From contig NZ_VFML01000001.1 of NCBI RefSeq assembly GCF_006715045.1, forward strand, positions 3,688,501 to 3,752,500: a DNA stretch of 64,000 bases, written 5' to 3'. A program made the position numbers and the translations under genes. Origin of the DNA: Amycolatopsis cihanbeyliensis (GTDB lineage Bacteria > Actinomycetota > Actinomycetes > Mycobacteriales > Pseudonocardiaceae). Shown piece after piece: positions 15,776 to 24,555 of this stretch (position 1 is its first letter; every line of letters starts with the position of its first letter). The notes below the pieces were generated by a model, which saw only the letters and a list, made by a program, of their open reading frames with translations, made no database searches and was not told the origin of the DNA.

Positions 15776-18700
15776 CAGTACTCCACCTCCTGGGACCTGC
15801 GACGGAGAACGGTGATCTCGTCGCGCTGGTTTCCGGTCGGTCCGAGATAGTTGAAGCCGAAGCAGAGCTGCCCGTAGCCGCCGATCAGGTGGGTGGGTTT
15901 GACCTGCAGGCGGGTGAGCGAGTTGTGGATGCCGCCGCGCCGGCCGGTGGTCTCGCTCTTCGGCACGTTCACGGTGCGTTCCTGGGCGTGATACATCAGC
16001 ACCGTGCCCGCGGGGATCCGGTGCGAGACGATCGCGCGGGCGACGACCACGCCGTTGCGGTTCACCGCCTCGACCCAGTCGTTGTCCACGACACCGATGG
16101 CGGCCGCGTCCCCAGGACTGATCCAGAACGTCGGGCCGCCCCGGGACAGCGTCAGCATGAGCGGGTTGTCCTGGTACTCGGTGTGGATGGACCACTTGGA
16201 GTGCGGAGTCAGGTAACGGACGACGATCTCCGCGTCACCGGTGGGCCCGAGTTGTGGCTCGCCGGCGATCCGGTGCAGGTTCAGGGGTGGTCGGTAGATC
16301 GGTAGCTGTTCGCCGAGTTCGGTGATCCAGTCGTGGTCGAGGAAGAAGTGCTGGCGCCCGGTCAGCGTGTGCCACGGTTTGAGCCGCTCCACGTTCAGCG
16401 TGAACGGCGCGTACCTGCGCCCGCCCGAGACGTCACCGGACCATTCCGGGCTGGTCACCACGGATGCGGGTCGGGACCGCGTGTCGGCGAAGGTGATCCG
16501 GTGGTCGGATCCGCGCTCGGCGACCTCACTCAGCGGCAGGCCCACCTGCCGCTCCAGTGCGCGAAAGCCGGCCGCCGCGATCCGGCCGTTGGTGGTACCG
16601 GAAAGGGCGAGGATCGCGTCGGCACAGCAACGGTCGGTGTCCAGTAGCGGGCGGCCCGCTGCCGGTCCGCCGGAGGCCACACCGTTGTGTTCGGCCAGCC
16701 AGCCGATCTCCTCCCCGACCTCCACCGTGTAGCCCTTCACCGTCGTCCCGAGCTTGTCCAGCAGTGGACCGAGCGCGGCCAGCTTGGCGGCCACGGCCGG
16801 GTAGTCACGCTGCACAACGGCCAGTTGCGGCCCGGTTCGGCCGGGAACCGGAGCGCGGCCCTCGGTTCGCCAGTCCGGCAGCCTGCCCCGCGGCTGCGCC
16901 AGCTCACCGGGCGTGTCGTGGGCCATCGCCGTGGCCACCACCTCCCGCCGCGTGCCGAGATGTCGCTCGGCGAGCTGGCTGAACCGGCGGGCGATCGCGT
17001 GGAAGGCGTCGAAGTCGGTTCGGCATTGCCACGGCGGGTCCACCGCGGCGTTGAACGAGTGCACGAACGGATGCATATCCGTACTGGAAAGGTCGTACTT
17101 CTCGTACCAGGTGGCTGCCGGGAGGATGACATCGGCGAACAGCGTGGTGCTGGTCATGCGAAAATCCATGGCCACAAGCAGATCGAGCTTGCCGTCGCCG
17201 GTATCCGCCCGCCAGCGCACCTCGGCGGGGCGCCGTCCCGCTCCCAGTTCGTCCGACCGCGGCTCGGCATCGGTTCCCAGCAGGTGCCTGCGGAAGTACT
17301 CGTTCCCCTTGGCCGAGGAACCGAGCAGGTTGGACCGCCACACGGTGAGTACCCGCGGCCAGTTCCCCGGCGCGTCCGGATCCTCGCAGGCGAAACCGAG
17401 CTCGCCCGACCGGAGCAGGGACACCACGTGTTCCACCGGATCGAGCCTCGCCGCTTCGGCCTCCTCGGCGAGGTCCAGTGGGTTACGGTCGAAGGTCGGA
17501 TAGGACGGCATCCAGCCCGCGCGTGCGGACCTCGCGATGCAGTCCGCGGACGTGGCGCCGGCCAGGTCGCCTCGGGAACCCGGCCAGGTCAGCGCGTCCG
17601 CGGTGAACGGATCGTAACGCCATTGCCCGGTATGCAGGTAGAACCACGACGTCGCGATCATCTGTCGCATCGGCCGCACCCAGTCCGCCGCACTGGCCAC
17701 TGTGGACCAACCGGTGAGCGGGCGGACCTTCTCCTGGCCGACGTAGTGCGCCCAGCCACCCCCGTTGCGCCCCTGACACCCGGTCAGCAGCAACAGGGTA
17801 AGGAAGGTCCGGTAGATCTGGTCGGAGTGGAACCAGTGGTTGGTCCCCGCGCCCATCACGATCATGCACCGACCGCGTGACCGGATCGCCGTGTCGGCGA
17901 ACTCCCGCGCGATACGTGTCACCCGATCCGCGGGCACCGAGGTGATCTCCGCTTGCCAACCGGGGGTCCCCGGTGTGCCGGGATCGGCATAACCGCCTGG
18001 CCACTCACCCGGTAGGTCAGGCCTCGGCACCCCGTACTGGGCCAGCAGCAGGTCGAAAACCGTAGTGACCAGGGGGCCGTCCGGGGTCAACCGGGTCGCT
18101 GGCACCCCACGACGGACCTGGCCACCGCCATCCGTGCTGTCGAATCGTGGCAGTCGTACCTCGACCGAGCGCACCCGGCCGACCGCGGACCCCGCGCCGT
18201 ACAACGTAAGCAGCGGGACGGTGTCGGCGAGGTCGAGGTTCCATCGGCCGGATTCGGATTCGTTCCAGCGAAATCCGAGCGTGCCGTTCGGGGTCACCGG
18301 CCGCCCGGCCTGGTCCAGCACAACGGCTTTCCATTCCTCCCGCGGACCGACGTTGCCCAGGTCCGCGGAGGTGCAGAACTTCCCGGGAGACACCAGCCCT
18401 TCCCGTTCCTCGAGCGTGACCAGGAACGGCAGATCGGTGTAGCTTCGCACGTAGTCCACAAAGAACGGAGTCTGCCGGTCGACGAAGAATTCTTTGAGCA
18501 CCACGTGCCCCATGGCCATCGCCAGCGCCCCGTCGGTCCCCGGGTGCGGCGCCAACCATTCGTCGGCGAACATCGTGGAGTCGGCATAGTCCGGGGACAC
18601 GCCGACCACCTTCTGCCCCCGGTACCGCGCCTCCGTCATCCAGTGCGCGTCCGGCGTGCGGGTGACCGGAATGTTCGAACCCCACATCATCAGGTAGGCG

Positions 18701-19488
18701 GCATCCCACCAGTCCGCCGACTCGGGTACGTCCGTCTGGTCCCCGAGTACCTGTGGCGATGCCACCGGCAAGTCCGCGTACCAGTCGTAGAACGAGAGCA
18801 TCGGCGCGCCGATCAGCGAGAGGAACCGCGATCCGACCGCGTGGGACACCATCGACATGGCCGGAATGGGCGAGAAGCCCGCGATCCGGTCGGGACCGTA
18901 CCTCTTGATGGTGTGGACATGCCCGGCGGCGATTATCTCCACCGCTTCGTCCCAGCTTATTCGGACCAGCCCGCCCTTACCTCGCGCTCGCTGGTACGAG
19001 CGTCGGCTGCGCCGGTCTTCGACAACTGATTCCCATGCGGTCACCGGGTCGCCGGTCCGCTTTCGCGCGGCCCGGTACATGTCTACCAGCAACCCTCTTG
19101 CGTACGGGTAAGCCACCCGGGTCGGCGAGTAGGAGTACCAGGAGAACGAGGCGCCACGCGGGCATCCACGTGGCTCGTACTCCGGCCTGCCAGGACCCAC
19201 GGACGGGTAGTCGGTATCCTGCGTCTCCCAGGTGATGATCCCGTCCTTGACGTACACTTTCCAGCGGCACGAACCGGTACAGTTAACACCGTGCGTGGAA
19301 GGTACTATTCTGTCGTGCGCCCACCGGTCGCGATAGAAATCGTCGTTCGCGGCACCGTCGTACCGCGATACACTGTGACCATCAGCGGATATCTCATGTC
19401 GAGTGAGTAGACGGCCCATCGACAGCAAAGCCTCGCTCGCCGGGCCACGAGTGCACGGGTCGGCCCTGTCCGCACGCTTCGCGCACAT
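15775..19488 (-). CDS. narG: Respiratory nitrate reductase alpha subunit (molybdenum catalytic)
   Basis: NarG (about 1237 residues) reduces nitrate to nitrite at a bis-MGD molybdenum site on the cytoplasmic face. The N-terminal FS0 cluster motif is THGVNCTGSCRWKVYVKDG, with a His ligand. The CPRGASFSWYSYS segment and the YDWYADLP segment, which supplies the aspartate ligand to molybdenum, follow. The C-terminal part has the cofactor-binding GRQHFFLDHDW and PHSKWSIHTEY motifs. Starts at 19488 (chosen) and 19419 (MGRLLTRHEIS, with GAGG upstream) are both possible. First gene of narGHJIK; promoter region lies between 19489 and 19725. Confidence 0.97.
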   Translation of the reverse strand: MCAKRADRADPCTRGPASEALLSMGRLLTRHEISADGHSVSRYDGAANDDFYRDRWAHDRIVPSTHGVNCTGSCRWKVYVKDGIITWETQDTDYPSVGPGRPEYEPRGCPRGASFSWYSYSPTRVAYPYARGLLVDMYRAARKRTGDPVTAWESVVEDRRSRRSYQRARGKGGLVRISWDEAVEIIAAGHVHTIKRYGPDRIAGFSPIPAMSMVSHAVGSRFLSLIGAPMLSFYDWYADLPVASPQVLGDQTDVPESADWWDAAYLMMWGSNIPVTRTPDAHWMTEARYRGQKVVGVSPDYADSTMFADEWLAPHPGTDGALAMAMGHVVLKEFFVDRQTPFFVDYVRSYTDLPFLVTLEEREGLVSPGKFCTSADLGNVGPREEWKAVVLDQAGRPVTPNGTLGFRWNESESGRWNLDLADTVPLLTLYGAGSAVGRVRSVEVRLPRFDSTDGGGQVRRGVPATRLTPDGPLVTTVFDLLLAQYGVPRPDLPGEWPGGYADPGTPGTPGWQAEITSVPADRVTRIAREFADTAIRSRGRCMIVMGAGTNHWFHSDQIYRTFLTLLLLTGCQGRNGGGWAHYVGQEKVRPLTGWSTVASAADWVRPMRQMIATSWFYLHTGQWRYDPFTADALTWPGSRGDLAGATSADCIARSARAGWMPSYPTFDRNPLDLAEEAEAARLDPVEHVVSLLRSGELGFACEDPDAPGNWPRVLTVWRSNLLGSSAKGNEYFRRHLLGTDAEPRSDELGAGRRPAEVRWRADTGDGKLDLLVAMDFRMTSTTLFADVILPAATWYEKYDLSSTDMHPFVHSFNAAVDPPWQCRTDFDAFHAIARRFSQLAERHLGTRREVVATAMAHDTPGELAQPRGRLPDWRTEGRAPVPGRTGPQLAVVQRDYPAVAAKLAALGPLLDKLGTTVKGYTVEVGEEIGWLAEHNGVASGGPAAGRPLLDTDRCCADAILALSGTTNGRIAAAGFRALERQVGLPLSEVAERGSDHRITFADTRSRPASVVTSPEWSGDVSGGRRYAPFTLNVERLKPWHTLTGRQHFFLDHDWITELGEQLPIYRPPLNLHRIAGEPQLGPTGDAEIVVRYLTPHSKWSIHTEYQDNPLMLTLSRGGPTFWISPGDAAAIGVVDNDWVEAVNRNGVVVARAIVSHRIPAGTVLMYHAQERTVNVPKSETTGRRGGIHNSLTRLQVKPTHLIGGYGQLCFGFNYLGPTGNQRDEITVLRRRSQEVEY

Positions 19489-19514
19489 ATGAGTTCCAGC
19501 CAATCAATTTTGCA

Positions 19515-19551
19515 GCGTCGACGCGAGATTGATACTGAATCTTCCTTCAGT
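19515..19551 (-). promoter_or_regulatory. Palindromes in the nar operon upstream region
   Basis: Two inverted repeats lie 27-63 bases before narG: GCGTCGACGC (19515-19524), itself bracketed by ATCAAT (19504-19509) and ATTGAT (19528-19533), and ACTGAA-TCTTCC-TTCAGT (19534-19551). Half-sites of the TTGAT type resemble FNR/CRP-family targets, but the spacing is not the TTGAT-N4-ATCAA consensus. They are candidates for oxygen or nitrate control of the operon. Confidence 0.35.
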
Positions 19552-19725
19552 CCGACACGATGGCGCCAGGACAGGAACCTCGTAGGGCGACGGAAATGTC
19601 GTAGGGGTGCAACGACGATAGTGCCGAGTCCAGCGCCGGCCGCGCCTATTTCAGGCCGCAGCCGTCCCTACCTGAAAAAGTTGGGAAAAGTAGTGGCGCA
19701 CGCCGCAGTGAACATCTCGTCCCGG

Positions 19726-19775
19726 CCAACTCGGGTACGAGAACGGCAAACTCGCGCGCGCGGGTGGCAAACACG
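19726..19775. repeat. 21-bp hairpin repeat array 2 (2.4 units)
   Basis: Units at 19726 and 19747 and a partial from 19768 (CAAACACG). Unit one folds CTCG-GGTA-CGAG, unit two CTCG-CGCGCG-CGGG. It abuts the purB stop codon and lies upstream of the nar operon. The unit order (CTC units followed by CAAACACG) is as in the arrays at 11442, 27662 and 63516. Confidence 0.85.
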
Positions 19776-19777
19776 AT

Positions 19778-21208
19778 CTACAAGATCGGCTTCGGGGTGT
19801 ACCCTGCGGCCTCCGGGAAGCGTTCGAGCAACCGCTGCACCCGGTCGACCACGGCGGCCACCTGCTCCTGCGCGGTTCCGGTGAAGGAGATCCGGTCGTC
19901 GAGCAGCGCGCCGAGTTCGGCCCGCTCAAGGGGGATCCGGGAGTCGGCGGCCAGCCGGTCCAGCAGGTCGTTCTCGGCCTGGCCCTGCTCCCGCATGGCC
20001 AGCGCCACGGCCACCGCGTTCTCCTTGATCGCCGCGTGCGCGGTCTCCCTGCCCACCCCGGCCCGCACCGCGGCCATCAGCACCTTCGTGGTGGCCAGGA
20101 ACGGCAGGTACCTGGCCAGCTCGCGGTCGAGGACGGCGGGGAACGCGCCGAACTCGCCGAGCACCGTGAGCGTGGTCTCCAGCAGCCCGTCCAGCGCGAA
20201 GAACGCGTCCGGCAGCGCCACCCTGCGTACCACCGAGTCCGAGACGTCGCCCTCGTTCCACTGCGCGCCGGCCAGCTCGCCGATCATCGAGAGGTGACCG
20301 CGCAGCACCACGGCCAGCCCGTTGATCCGCTCGCAGGAGCGGGTGTTCATCTTGTGCGGCATGGCCGAGGAGCCGACCTGCCCCGGTTTGAATCCCTCGG
20401 TGACCAGCTCGTTGCCCGCCATCAGCCGGATCGTGGTTGCCAGGCTGGACGGCGCGGCCGCCAGTTGGACCACAGTGGACAGTACGTCGAAGTCCAGCGA
20501 GCGCGGGTAGACCTGCCCCACGCTGGTGAGCACCCGCTCGAACCCGAGGTACCCGGCCACCCGCTGCTCCAGCAGCCGCAGGGTGGCCTCGTCGCCGAGC
20601 AGGTCCAGCATGTCCTGCGCGGTGCCCACCGGCCCCTTGATCCCGCGCAACGGGTAACGCATGATCAGGTCGTCCAGCCGCTCGAAGGCGACCAGCAGCT
20701 CGTCGGCCGCGCTGGCGAACCGCTTGCCGAGCGTGGTCGCCTGCGCGGCCACGTTGTGCGAACGGCCGGCCAGCACCAGGTCCGCGTGCTCGGTGGCCAG
20801 CCCGGCCAGCCGGGCCAGCACCGCGGCCACCCGGACCCGCACCAGCTCCAGCGACCGCCGCACCTGCAACTGCTCGACGTTCTCGGTGAGATCCCGCGAG
20901 GTCATCCCCATATGCACGTACTCGTGCCCGGCCAGCGCGTTGAACTCCTCGATCCTGGCCTTCACGTCGTGCCGGGTGATCCGCTCGCGTTCGGCGATCG
21001 AGCCGAGGTCGACCCGCTCGAGCACCGCCTCGTAGTCCTCGATCACCCCGTCCGGCACCCGCACGCCGAGCTCGGCCTGTGCCCGCAGCACGGCGAGCCA
21101 CAGGCGGCGCTCCAGCGTCACCTTGTGTTCCGGGGACCAGAGCTCGGCGAGCTCGGCGGAGGCGTAGCGGCCGGCGAGGACATTCGGGATGGCGGGCTTC
21201 TGAGTCAC
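19778..21208 (-). CDS. purB: Adenylosuccinate lyase
   Basis: PurB (476 residues) removes fumarate from SAICAR and from adenylosuccinate, so acting twice in purine synthesis. The fumarase/aspartase superfamily signature GSSAMPHKMN is present, with the catalytic serine in its loop; the substrate-binding His is in the earlier GRSHNVAAQ segment and EYVHMGMTSRDLTEN. The GTG start (MTQKPAIPNVLAG) is taken at 21208. Followed directly by a 21-bp repeat array; the neighbour upstream is a sigma-regulator operon with no functional link. Confidence 0.97.
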   Translation of the reverse strand: MTQKPAIPNVLAGRYASAELAELWSPEHKVTLERRLWLAVLRAQAELGVRVPDGVIEDYEAVLERVDLGSIAERERITRHDVKARIEEFNALAGHEYVHMGMTSRDLTENVEQLQVRRSLELVRVRVAAVLARLAGLATEHADLVLAGRSHNVAAQATTLGKRFASAADELLVAFERLDDLIMRYPLRGIKGPVGTAQDMLDLLGDEATLRLLEQRVAGYLGFERVLTSVGQVYPRSLDFDVLSTVVQLAAAPSSLATTIRLMAGNELVTEGFKPGQVGSSAMPHKMNTRSCERINGLAVVLRGHLSMIGELAGAQWNEGDVSDSVVRRVALPDAFFALDGLLETTLTVLGEFGAFPAVLDRELARYLPFLATTKVLMAAVRAGVGRETAHAAIKENAVAVALAMREQGQAENDLLDRLAADSRIPLERAELGALLDDRISFTGTAQEQVAAVVDRVQRLLERFPEAAGYTPKPIL

Positions 21209-21239
21209 GACAGACGAGCGTAGCCGCGGCCCGCGCCGG

Positions 21240-21908
21240 TCACAGGGAGAGGTTCGGGTCCTCGGCGAGCTGGACCAGCGGCAGCTCGCCGAGGACCCGC
21301 TCGCGCTCTCCAGGTGCGGGCTGCCCGCCGTCCCGGGACCGGCGCGACGAGATGGACAGCTCGGTGTTGCCCGGCTCCTGCCTGATCACCCGCAGCGTGC
21401 CGTCGCCTTCTCCCGACTCCACGTCCAGCCGCACCTCGTGCGTCTCGCCCGAGCCGAGGTCCTCCAGCCGGAACTCCAGGGTGAGCTTGCCGTCGTCGTC
21501 CTCGAGCACCGCCGTGCCGGTCAGCGCACGTGGACCGTTCGGGTCGACCGTGCCATCGGGCCCGTTGCCGAACGGGCCGACGCTGACCAGCTCGGCGTCC
21601 TGGTACAGCCGCGGCAGCCGCTCGGTGAGGTGCCGCTCGAGCTCCTCGGCACGCTCGCTCAGGCCCGTCGCGGTGGGCTGCGCGGCGGCGGGAACGCTGC
21701 CCCGCGGCTCACTATCCTCGGTACCCAGGACGATCGGCACGGCGGCCGCGGCGAGGGCGATCACGGCCACCCCGGCACCCGCCGAGCCGACCGCGCGTCG
21801 CCGCGCTTTCCGGCGGGCGGTGGCCACCAGGGCGTCCGGGTCGAAGTCCAGCGGTGGCTCGTCCAGGACGGCGCTGCGCAGCGCGTCGCGTACCTGCTGT
21901 TCACTCAC
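21240..21908 (-). CDS. Membrane-anchored regulator paired with SigE-family sigma factor
   Basis: A 222-residue protein with a cytoplasmic N-terminus (VSEQQVRDALRSAVLDEPPLDFDPDALVATARR), one membrane helix at about residues 39-62 (VGSAGAGVAVIALAAAAVPI) and a C-terminal extracytoplasmic domain. It overlaps the sigma gene by four bases (GTGA), and this arrangement, with the same N-terminal layout in the paralogue at 23145, suggests a sigma-factor regulator. No zinc anti-sigma (HxxxCxxC) motif is present. Function is inferred from operon structure alone. Confidence 0.7.
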   Translation of the reverse strand: MSEQQVRDALRSAVLDEPPLDFDPDALVATARRKARRRAVGSAGAGVAVIALAAAAVPIVLGTEDSEPRGSVPAAAQPTATGLSERAEELERHLTERLPRLYQDAELVSVGPFGNGPDGTVDPNGPRALTGTAVLEDDDGKLTLEFRLEDLGSGETHEVRLDVESGEGDGTLRVIRQEPGNTELSISSRRSRDGGQPAPGERERVLGELPLVQLAEDPNLSL

Positions 21909-22453
21909 GGCACGTTCACCTCGTATCTGGAGCTGGCGGTAGTGGGGTCGAGCGGGGCGAGGATCCGTCCGAGTGCGGCCAGGCCGCGGGCGGTCTGGCT
22001 CTTCACGTTGCCCTCGGAGCAGCCGAGTACCTCGGCTGCCTCGGCCACCGAGAGCTCCTCGAAGTACCGCAGCACCACGGCGGCACGCTGCTTGGGCGGT
22101 AGCTCGGCGAGGCCCTGCCGGACGATCCGGCCCACCCAGTTCCGCTGGGCGGAAGCGGCGGGGTCGAGCGCCTCGTCCGCCACCTCGGGTACCGGTGCGG
22201 CCCGGTGCTCGCGGCGGCGCCAGGGTTTCCGTTTCTCGTCCAACCACACCCGCAACAGCACCCTGCGCGCGTAGTTGCCGAGCCGGTCGGTCTCGCGCAC
22301 CCTCGACCAGGCCCGGTAGATCTTCAGCAGGGCGTCCTGCATCAGGTCCTCCGCGAGGTGCCACTCGCCGCACAGCAGGTAAGCCACCCGGCGTAACCCT
22401 GGCGCCTGCGCCCGCGCGAAGTCGCGGAACGTCGATTCGTCCGGCTTGGTCAT
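21905..22453 (-). CDS. SigE-family ECF RNA polymerase sigma factor
   Basis: A 182-residue extracytoplasmic-function sigma factor of the actinobacterial SigE family. Region 2 is FARAQAPGLRRVAYLLCGEWHLAEDLMQDALLK and region 4 is LAELPPKQRAAVVLRYFEELSVAEAAEVLGCSEGNVKSQTARGL, which binds the -35 element. The ATG at 22453 follows a GGGGG ribosome site; the frame extends to 22504 without support. The membrane protein immediately downstream, overlapping by four bases, is its likely regulator. A close paralogous pair is at 23145-24390. Confidence 0.9.
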   Translation of the reverse strand: MTKPDESTFRDFARAQAPGLRRVAYLLCGEWHLAEDLMQDALLKIYRAWSRVRETDRLGNYARRVLLRVWLDEKRKPWRRREHRAAPVPEVADEALDPAASAQRNWVGRIVRQGLAELPPKQRAAVVLRYFEELSVAEAAEVLGCSEGNVKSQTARGLAALGRILAPLDPTTASSRYEVNVP

Positions 22454-22522
22454 CGCGCCCCCTTTCAACCCCTTCTCACGGCGCCCGCCGCGCCGGGGTT
22501 GCATGGGGTCAGCTGAGGGCGG

Positions 22523-23116
22523 TCAGCTGAGGGCGTTGCGCAGCATCCTGGCCGCGGCGGCCCTCGGTTCGGGATCCACGGCGACCAGCGCGTTCACCAC
22601 GGCACCGTCCACCAGCGCGATCAGCCGCTCCAGCTCGGCGGCGTCCACCGGGGTGCCTGACCGGGCGAAGATCTCGGTGAGCAGGGCGTTCAGCTCGACG
22701 GAGAGGGTGCGCATCAACGGCCGCAGGTAGGTGCGCCTGCCGGTGGCGACCAGCCGTTCATAGCGCAGCAGCACGGCCTCGGCATCGGCCTCCCGGCCCG
22801 CCTGCTCCGGGCCGAGCAGCAGCTCCAGCACCAGCTCGACCAGCGCGTCCACCCCCCGGTCACGGGTGGTCAGGTCGTCGAGGCAACGCCTGCCCTGAGC
22901 CAGCTCGGCGCGGGAATGGTGCTCGACGGCGGCGGTGACCAGGTCGTCCAGCGAGTCGAAGTAGTACGTGGTCGAGGCGAGCGGCAGGCCGGCTCGATCG
23001 GCCACGGCCCGATGCCGGACGGCGTCGAAGCCGCCCTCGGCGAGCAACCCGGCGGCGGCCTCGACCAGTGCGGCGCGCCTGCGCTCGCCCTTCGGCGTAC
23101 TCGCGGCTGTGGTCAT
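22523..23116 (-). CDS. TetR-family transcriptional regulator
   Basis: A 197-residue regulator. The N-terminal helix-turn-helix is ALVEAAAGLLAEGGFDAVRHRAVADRAGLPLASTTYYFDSLDDLV, the standard TetR DNA-binding layout, followed by an all-helical ligand/dimer domain. It sits between the two SigE-type sigma operons on the same strand, 28 bases after the first gene's stop and about 70 bases before the second. No target operator is seen. Ligand unknown. Confidence 0.88.
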   Translation of the reverse strand: MTTAASTPKGERRRAALVEAAAGLLAEGGFDAVRHRAVADRAGLPLASTTYYFDSLDDLVTAAVEHHSRAELAQGRRCLDDLTTRDRGVDALVELVLELLLGPEQAGREADAEAVLLRYERLVATGRRTYLRPLMRTLSVELNALLTEIFARSGTPVDAAELERLIALVDGAVVNALVAVDPEPRAAAARMLRNALS

Positions 23117-23144
23117 GACGGCTCATTGTGCCAAGTCGGTCGGC

Positions 23145-23891
23145 TCAGAACCGCGCGGCCAGCGCCGCCGCCAGGCTGTCGACGGATCCGGCGTACGGCG
23201 CCGTGCCCGCCTCCGGCGCGGGGGTGCTCAGCACCCACACGGTGCCGCCACCCCCGGTGGTGTGGCTGGCCCGCTCGCTGCCCTGCGGTTGCGGCGCGAG
23301 GCTGAGCGTGCTGCCGGCAGGCAGCACGACGACCGAGATCTGGCCGGACACCGTGCCGTCCCGGACGGCCACCCCGGCCGATCGCCATCCCGCGCCGCAG
23401 AGGCGGCTGACCACGGGTTTCGGCTGAGCGGTGACCGGGAGCTCGTCAGCGAGGGCGGTAACGAGCTCCCGGTCGACCTGGTCGCACCCTGAGGTGCTCT
23501 CGGCCCGAGGGCCGTCCTCCCCAGACCCTTCGCCCCCCTGCTTGGGCGAGGAGTCCGGGAAGCCTTGGGCGGGTGCCTCATCCGGTTGACGCTCGGAGGG
23601 CTGGGCGGGTTGCTCCGCCCCGCCGAACTCGGTCCCCGAATCGCGCTGGGCATCCACCGCGCTCGATCCGGCATTCGGAGCAGTCTCGAACGGGTCCATG
23701 TCCAGACCTACACCGAGTAGACCTGCCCCGGCAAGTACCAGCACCACGCTGCTGGCGCCGGCCGCGATTCCCATCCGGCGCCGCGCGGTGAGGCGGCGGG
23801 ACCTGGCGGCCACGTGCTCGGCGTCGAAGCCGGCCGCGGGCGGCTCCCCCGGTGCTTCCCGGAACAGCGTGCGCAGCTCGTTCTCATCCAT
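23145..23891 (-). CDS. Membrane-anchored regulator paired with second SigE-family sigma factor
   Basis: A 248-residue single-span protein: N-terminal cytoplasmic segment MDENELRTLFREAPGEPPAAGFDAEHVAARSRR, membrane helix at about 41-62, a low-complexity Glu/Gln/Pro/Ser linker of about 70 residues, then a small domain with two cysteines (TSGCDQVD and SRLCGAGW). The layout parallels the 21240 gene and it overlaps its sigma gene by eight bases. A role as sensor or anti-sigma factor is inferred from context; no known anti-sigma motif is seen. Confidence 0.65.
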   Translation of the reverse strand: MDENELRTLFREAPGEPPAAGFDAEHVAARSRRLTARRRMGIAAGASSVVLVLAGAGLLGVGLDMDPFETAPNAGSSAVDAQRDSGTEFGGAEQPAQPSERQPDEAPAQGFPDSSPKQGGEGSGEDGPRAESTSGCDQVDRELVTALADELPVTAQPKPVVSRLCGAGWRSAGVAVRDGTVSGQISVVVLPAGSTLSLAPQPQGSERASHTTGGGGTVWVLSTPAPEAGTAPYAGSVDSLAAALAARF

Positions 23892-24390
23892 GCGTGTCCA
23901 CCTCCTCCAGCACGCCTCGCAGGTTCGCCAGGCCGCGTGCCGTCTGGCTCTTCACATTGCCCTCGGAGCAGCCGAGGACGCTCGCCACCCCGCTGACGTC
24001 CAGGCCCTCGAAGTAGCGCAGGACCAGCACGGCACGCTGCCTCGGCGGCACCCTGCGCAGGGCCGCGAGCAGGTCCTGCCTGGTGGCGACCAGCTCGTCG
24101 AGCCGGTCGCCGCCGGGTGCGGGCTCGGGCAGTTCCTCGGTCTGCCGCTCCCGGCGCCACGGCCGGCGTGACTCGTCGATGGAGGCACGCACCAGGGTCT
24201 TGCGCAGGTAGGCGTCGGTCGCCGCCCGGTCCCGGATCTTGCGCCAGCGCCGGTGCAGCGCGACGAACGCCGTCTGCGCGAGGTCGTCCGCCTTGTCCCA
24301 GTCGCCACAGAGCATGTACGCGGTGCGCCGCACGGAGTCGCGCCTTGCGGCGAAGTACTCCGCGAACTCCTGCTCGTCGCGCTGGTCCAC
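23884..24390 (-). CDS. SigE-family ECF RNA polymerase sigma factor (second copy)
   Basis: A 168-residue sigma factor. Region 2: YFAARRDSVRRTAYMLCGDWDKADDLAQTAFVAL; region 4: RRVPPRQRAVLVLRYFEGLDVSGVASVLGCSEGNVKSQTARGLANL. It is strikingly like the 21905 sigma (shared GCSEGNVKSQTARGL), so the two arose by duplication. The GTG at 24390 (VDQRDEQEFAEYF) follows GCGGAGAG; the frame continues to 24534 without support. Its stop overlaps the membrane regulator's start (ATGGATGA). Confidence 0.88.
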   Translation of the reverse strand: MDQRDEQEFAEYFAARRDSVRRTAYMLCGDWDKADDLAQTAFVALHRRWRKIRDRAATDAYLRKTLVRASIDESRRPWRRERQTEELPEPAPGGDRLDELVATRQDLLAALRRVPPRQRAVLVLRYFEGLDVSGVASVLGCSEGNVKSQTARGLANLRGVLEEVDTHG

Positions 24391-24555
24391 GCGGTTGGCT
24401 CTCCGCTCGGTGTGTTGTCCTGGGGAAGACGGGACTAGAGGGTTCCACGGTTGCATGAGAGGAGGTGAACTTCTACCCGATCGAGTGAGCCGGTTGACGC
24501 TCCGCCTAACGTGCACGCGCGATTGAATCCGCAAGTACTCCTATGATGTGATCGG

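Noticed and set aside
15776-16195. Longer narH start at 16195
   Set aside because: Would add 140 residues inside narG; the ATG at 15775 has a strong ribosome site and begins just before the first cysteine cluster.
24453-24480. Plus-strand ribosome-site-like GAGGAGGTG before threonine aldolase
   Set aside because: No start codon at a suitable distance opens a frame of any length; threonine aldolase starts about 90 bases further on.
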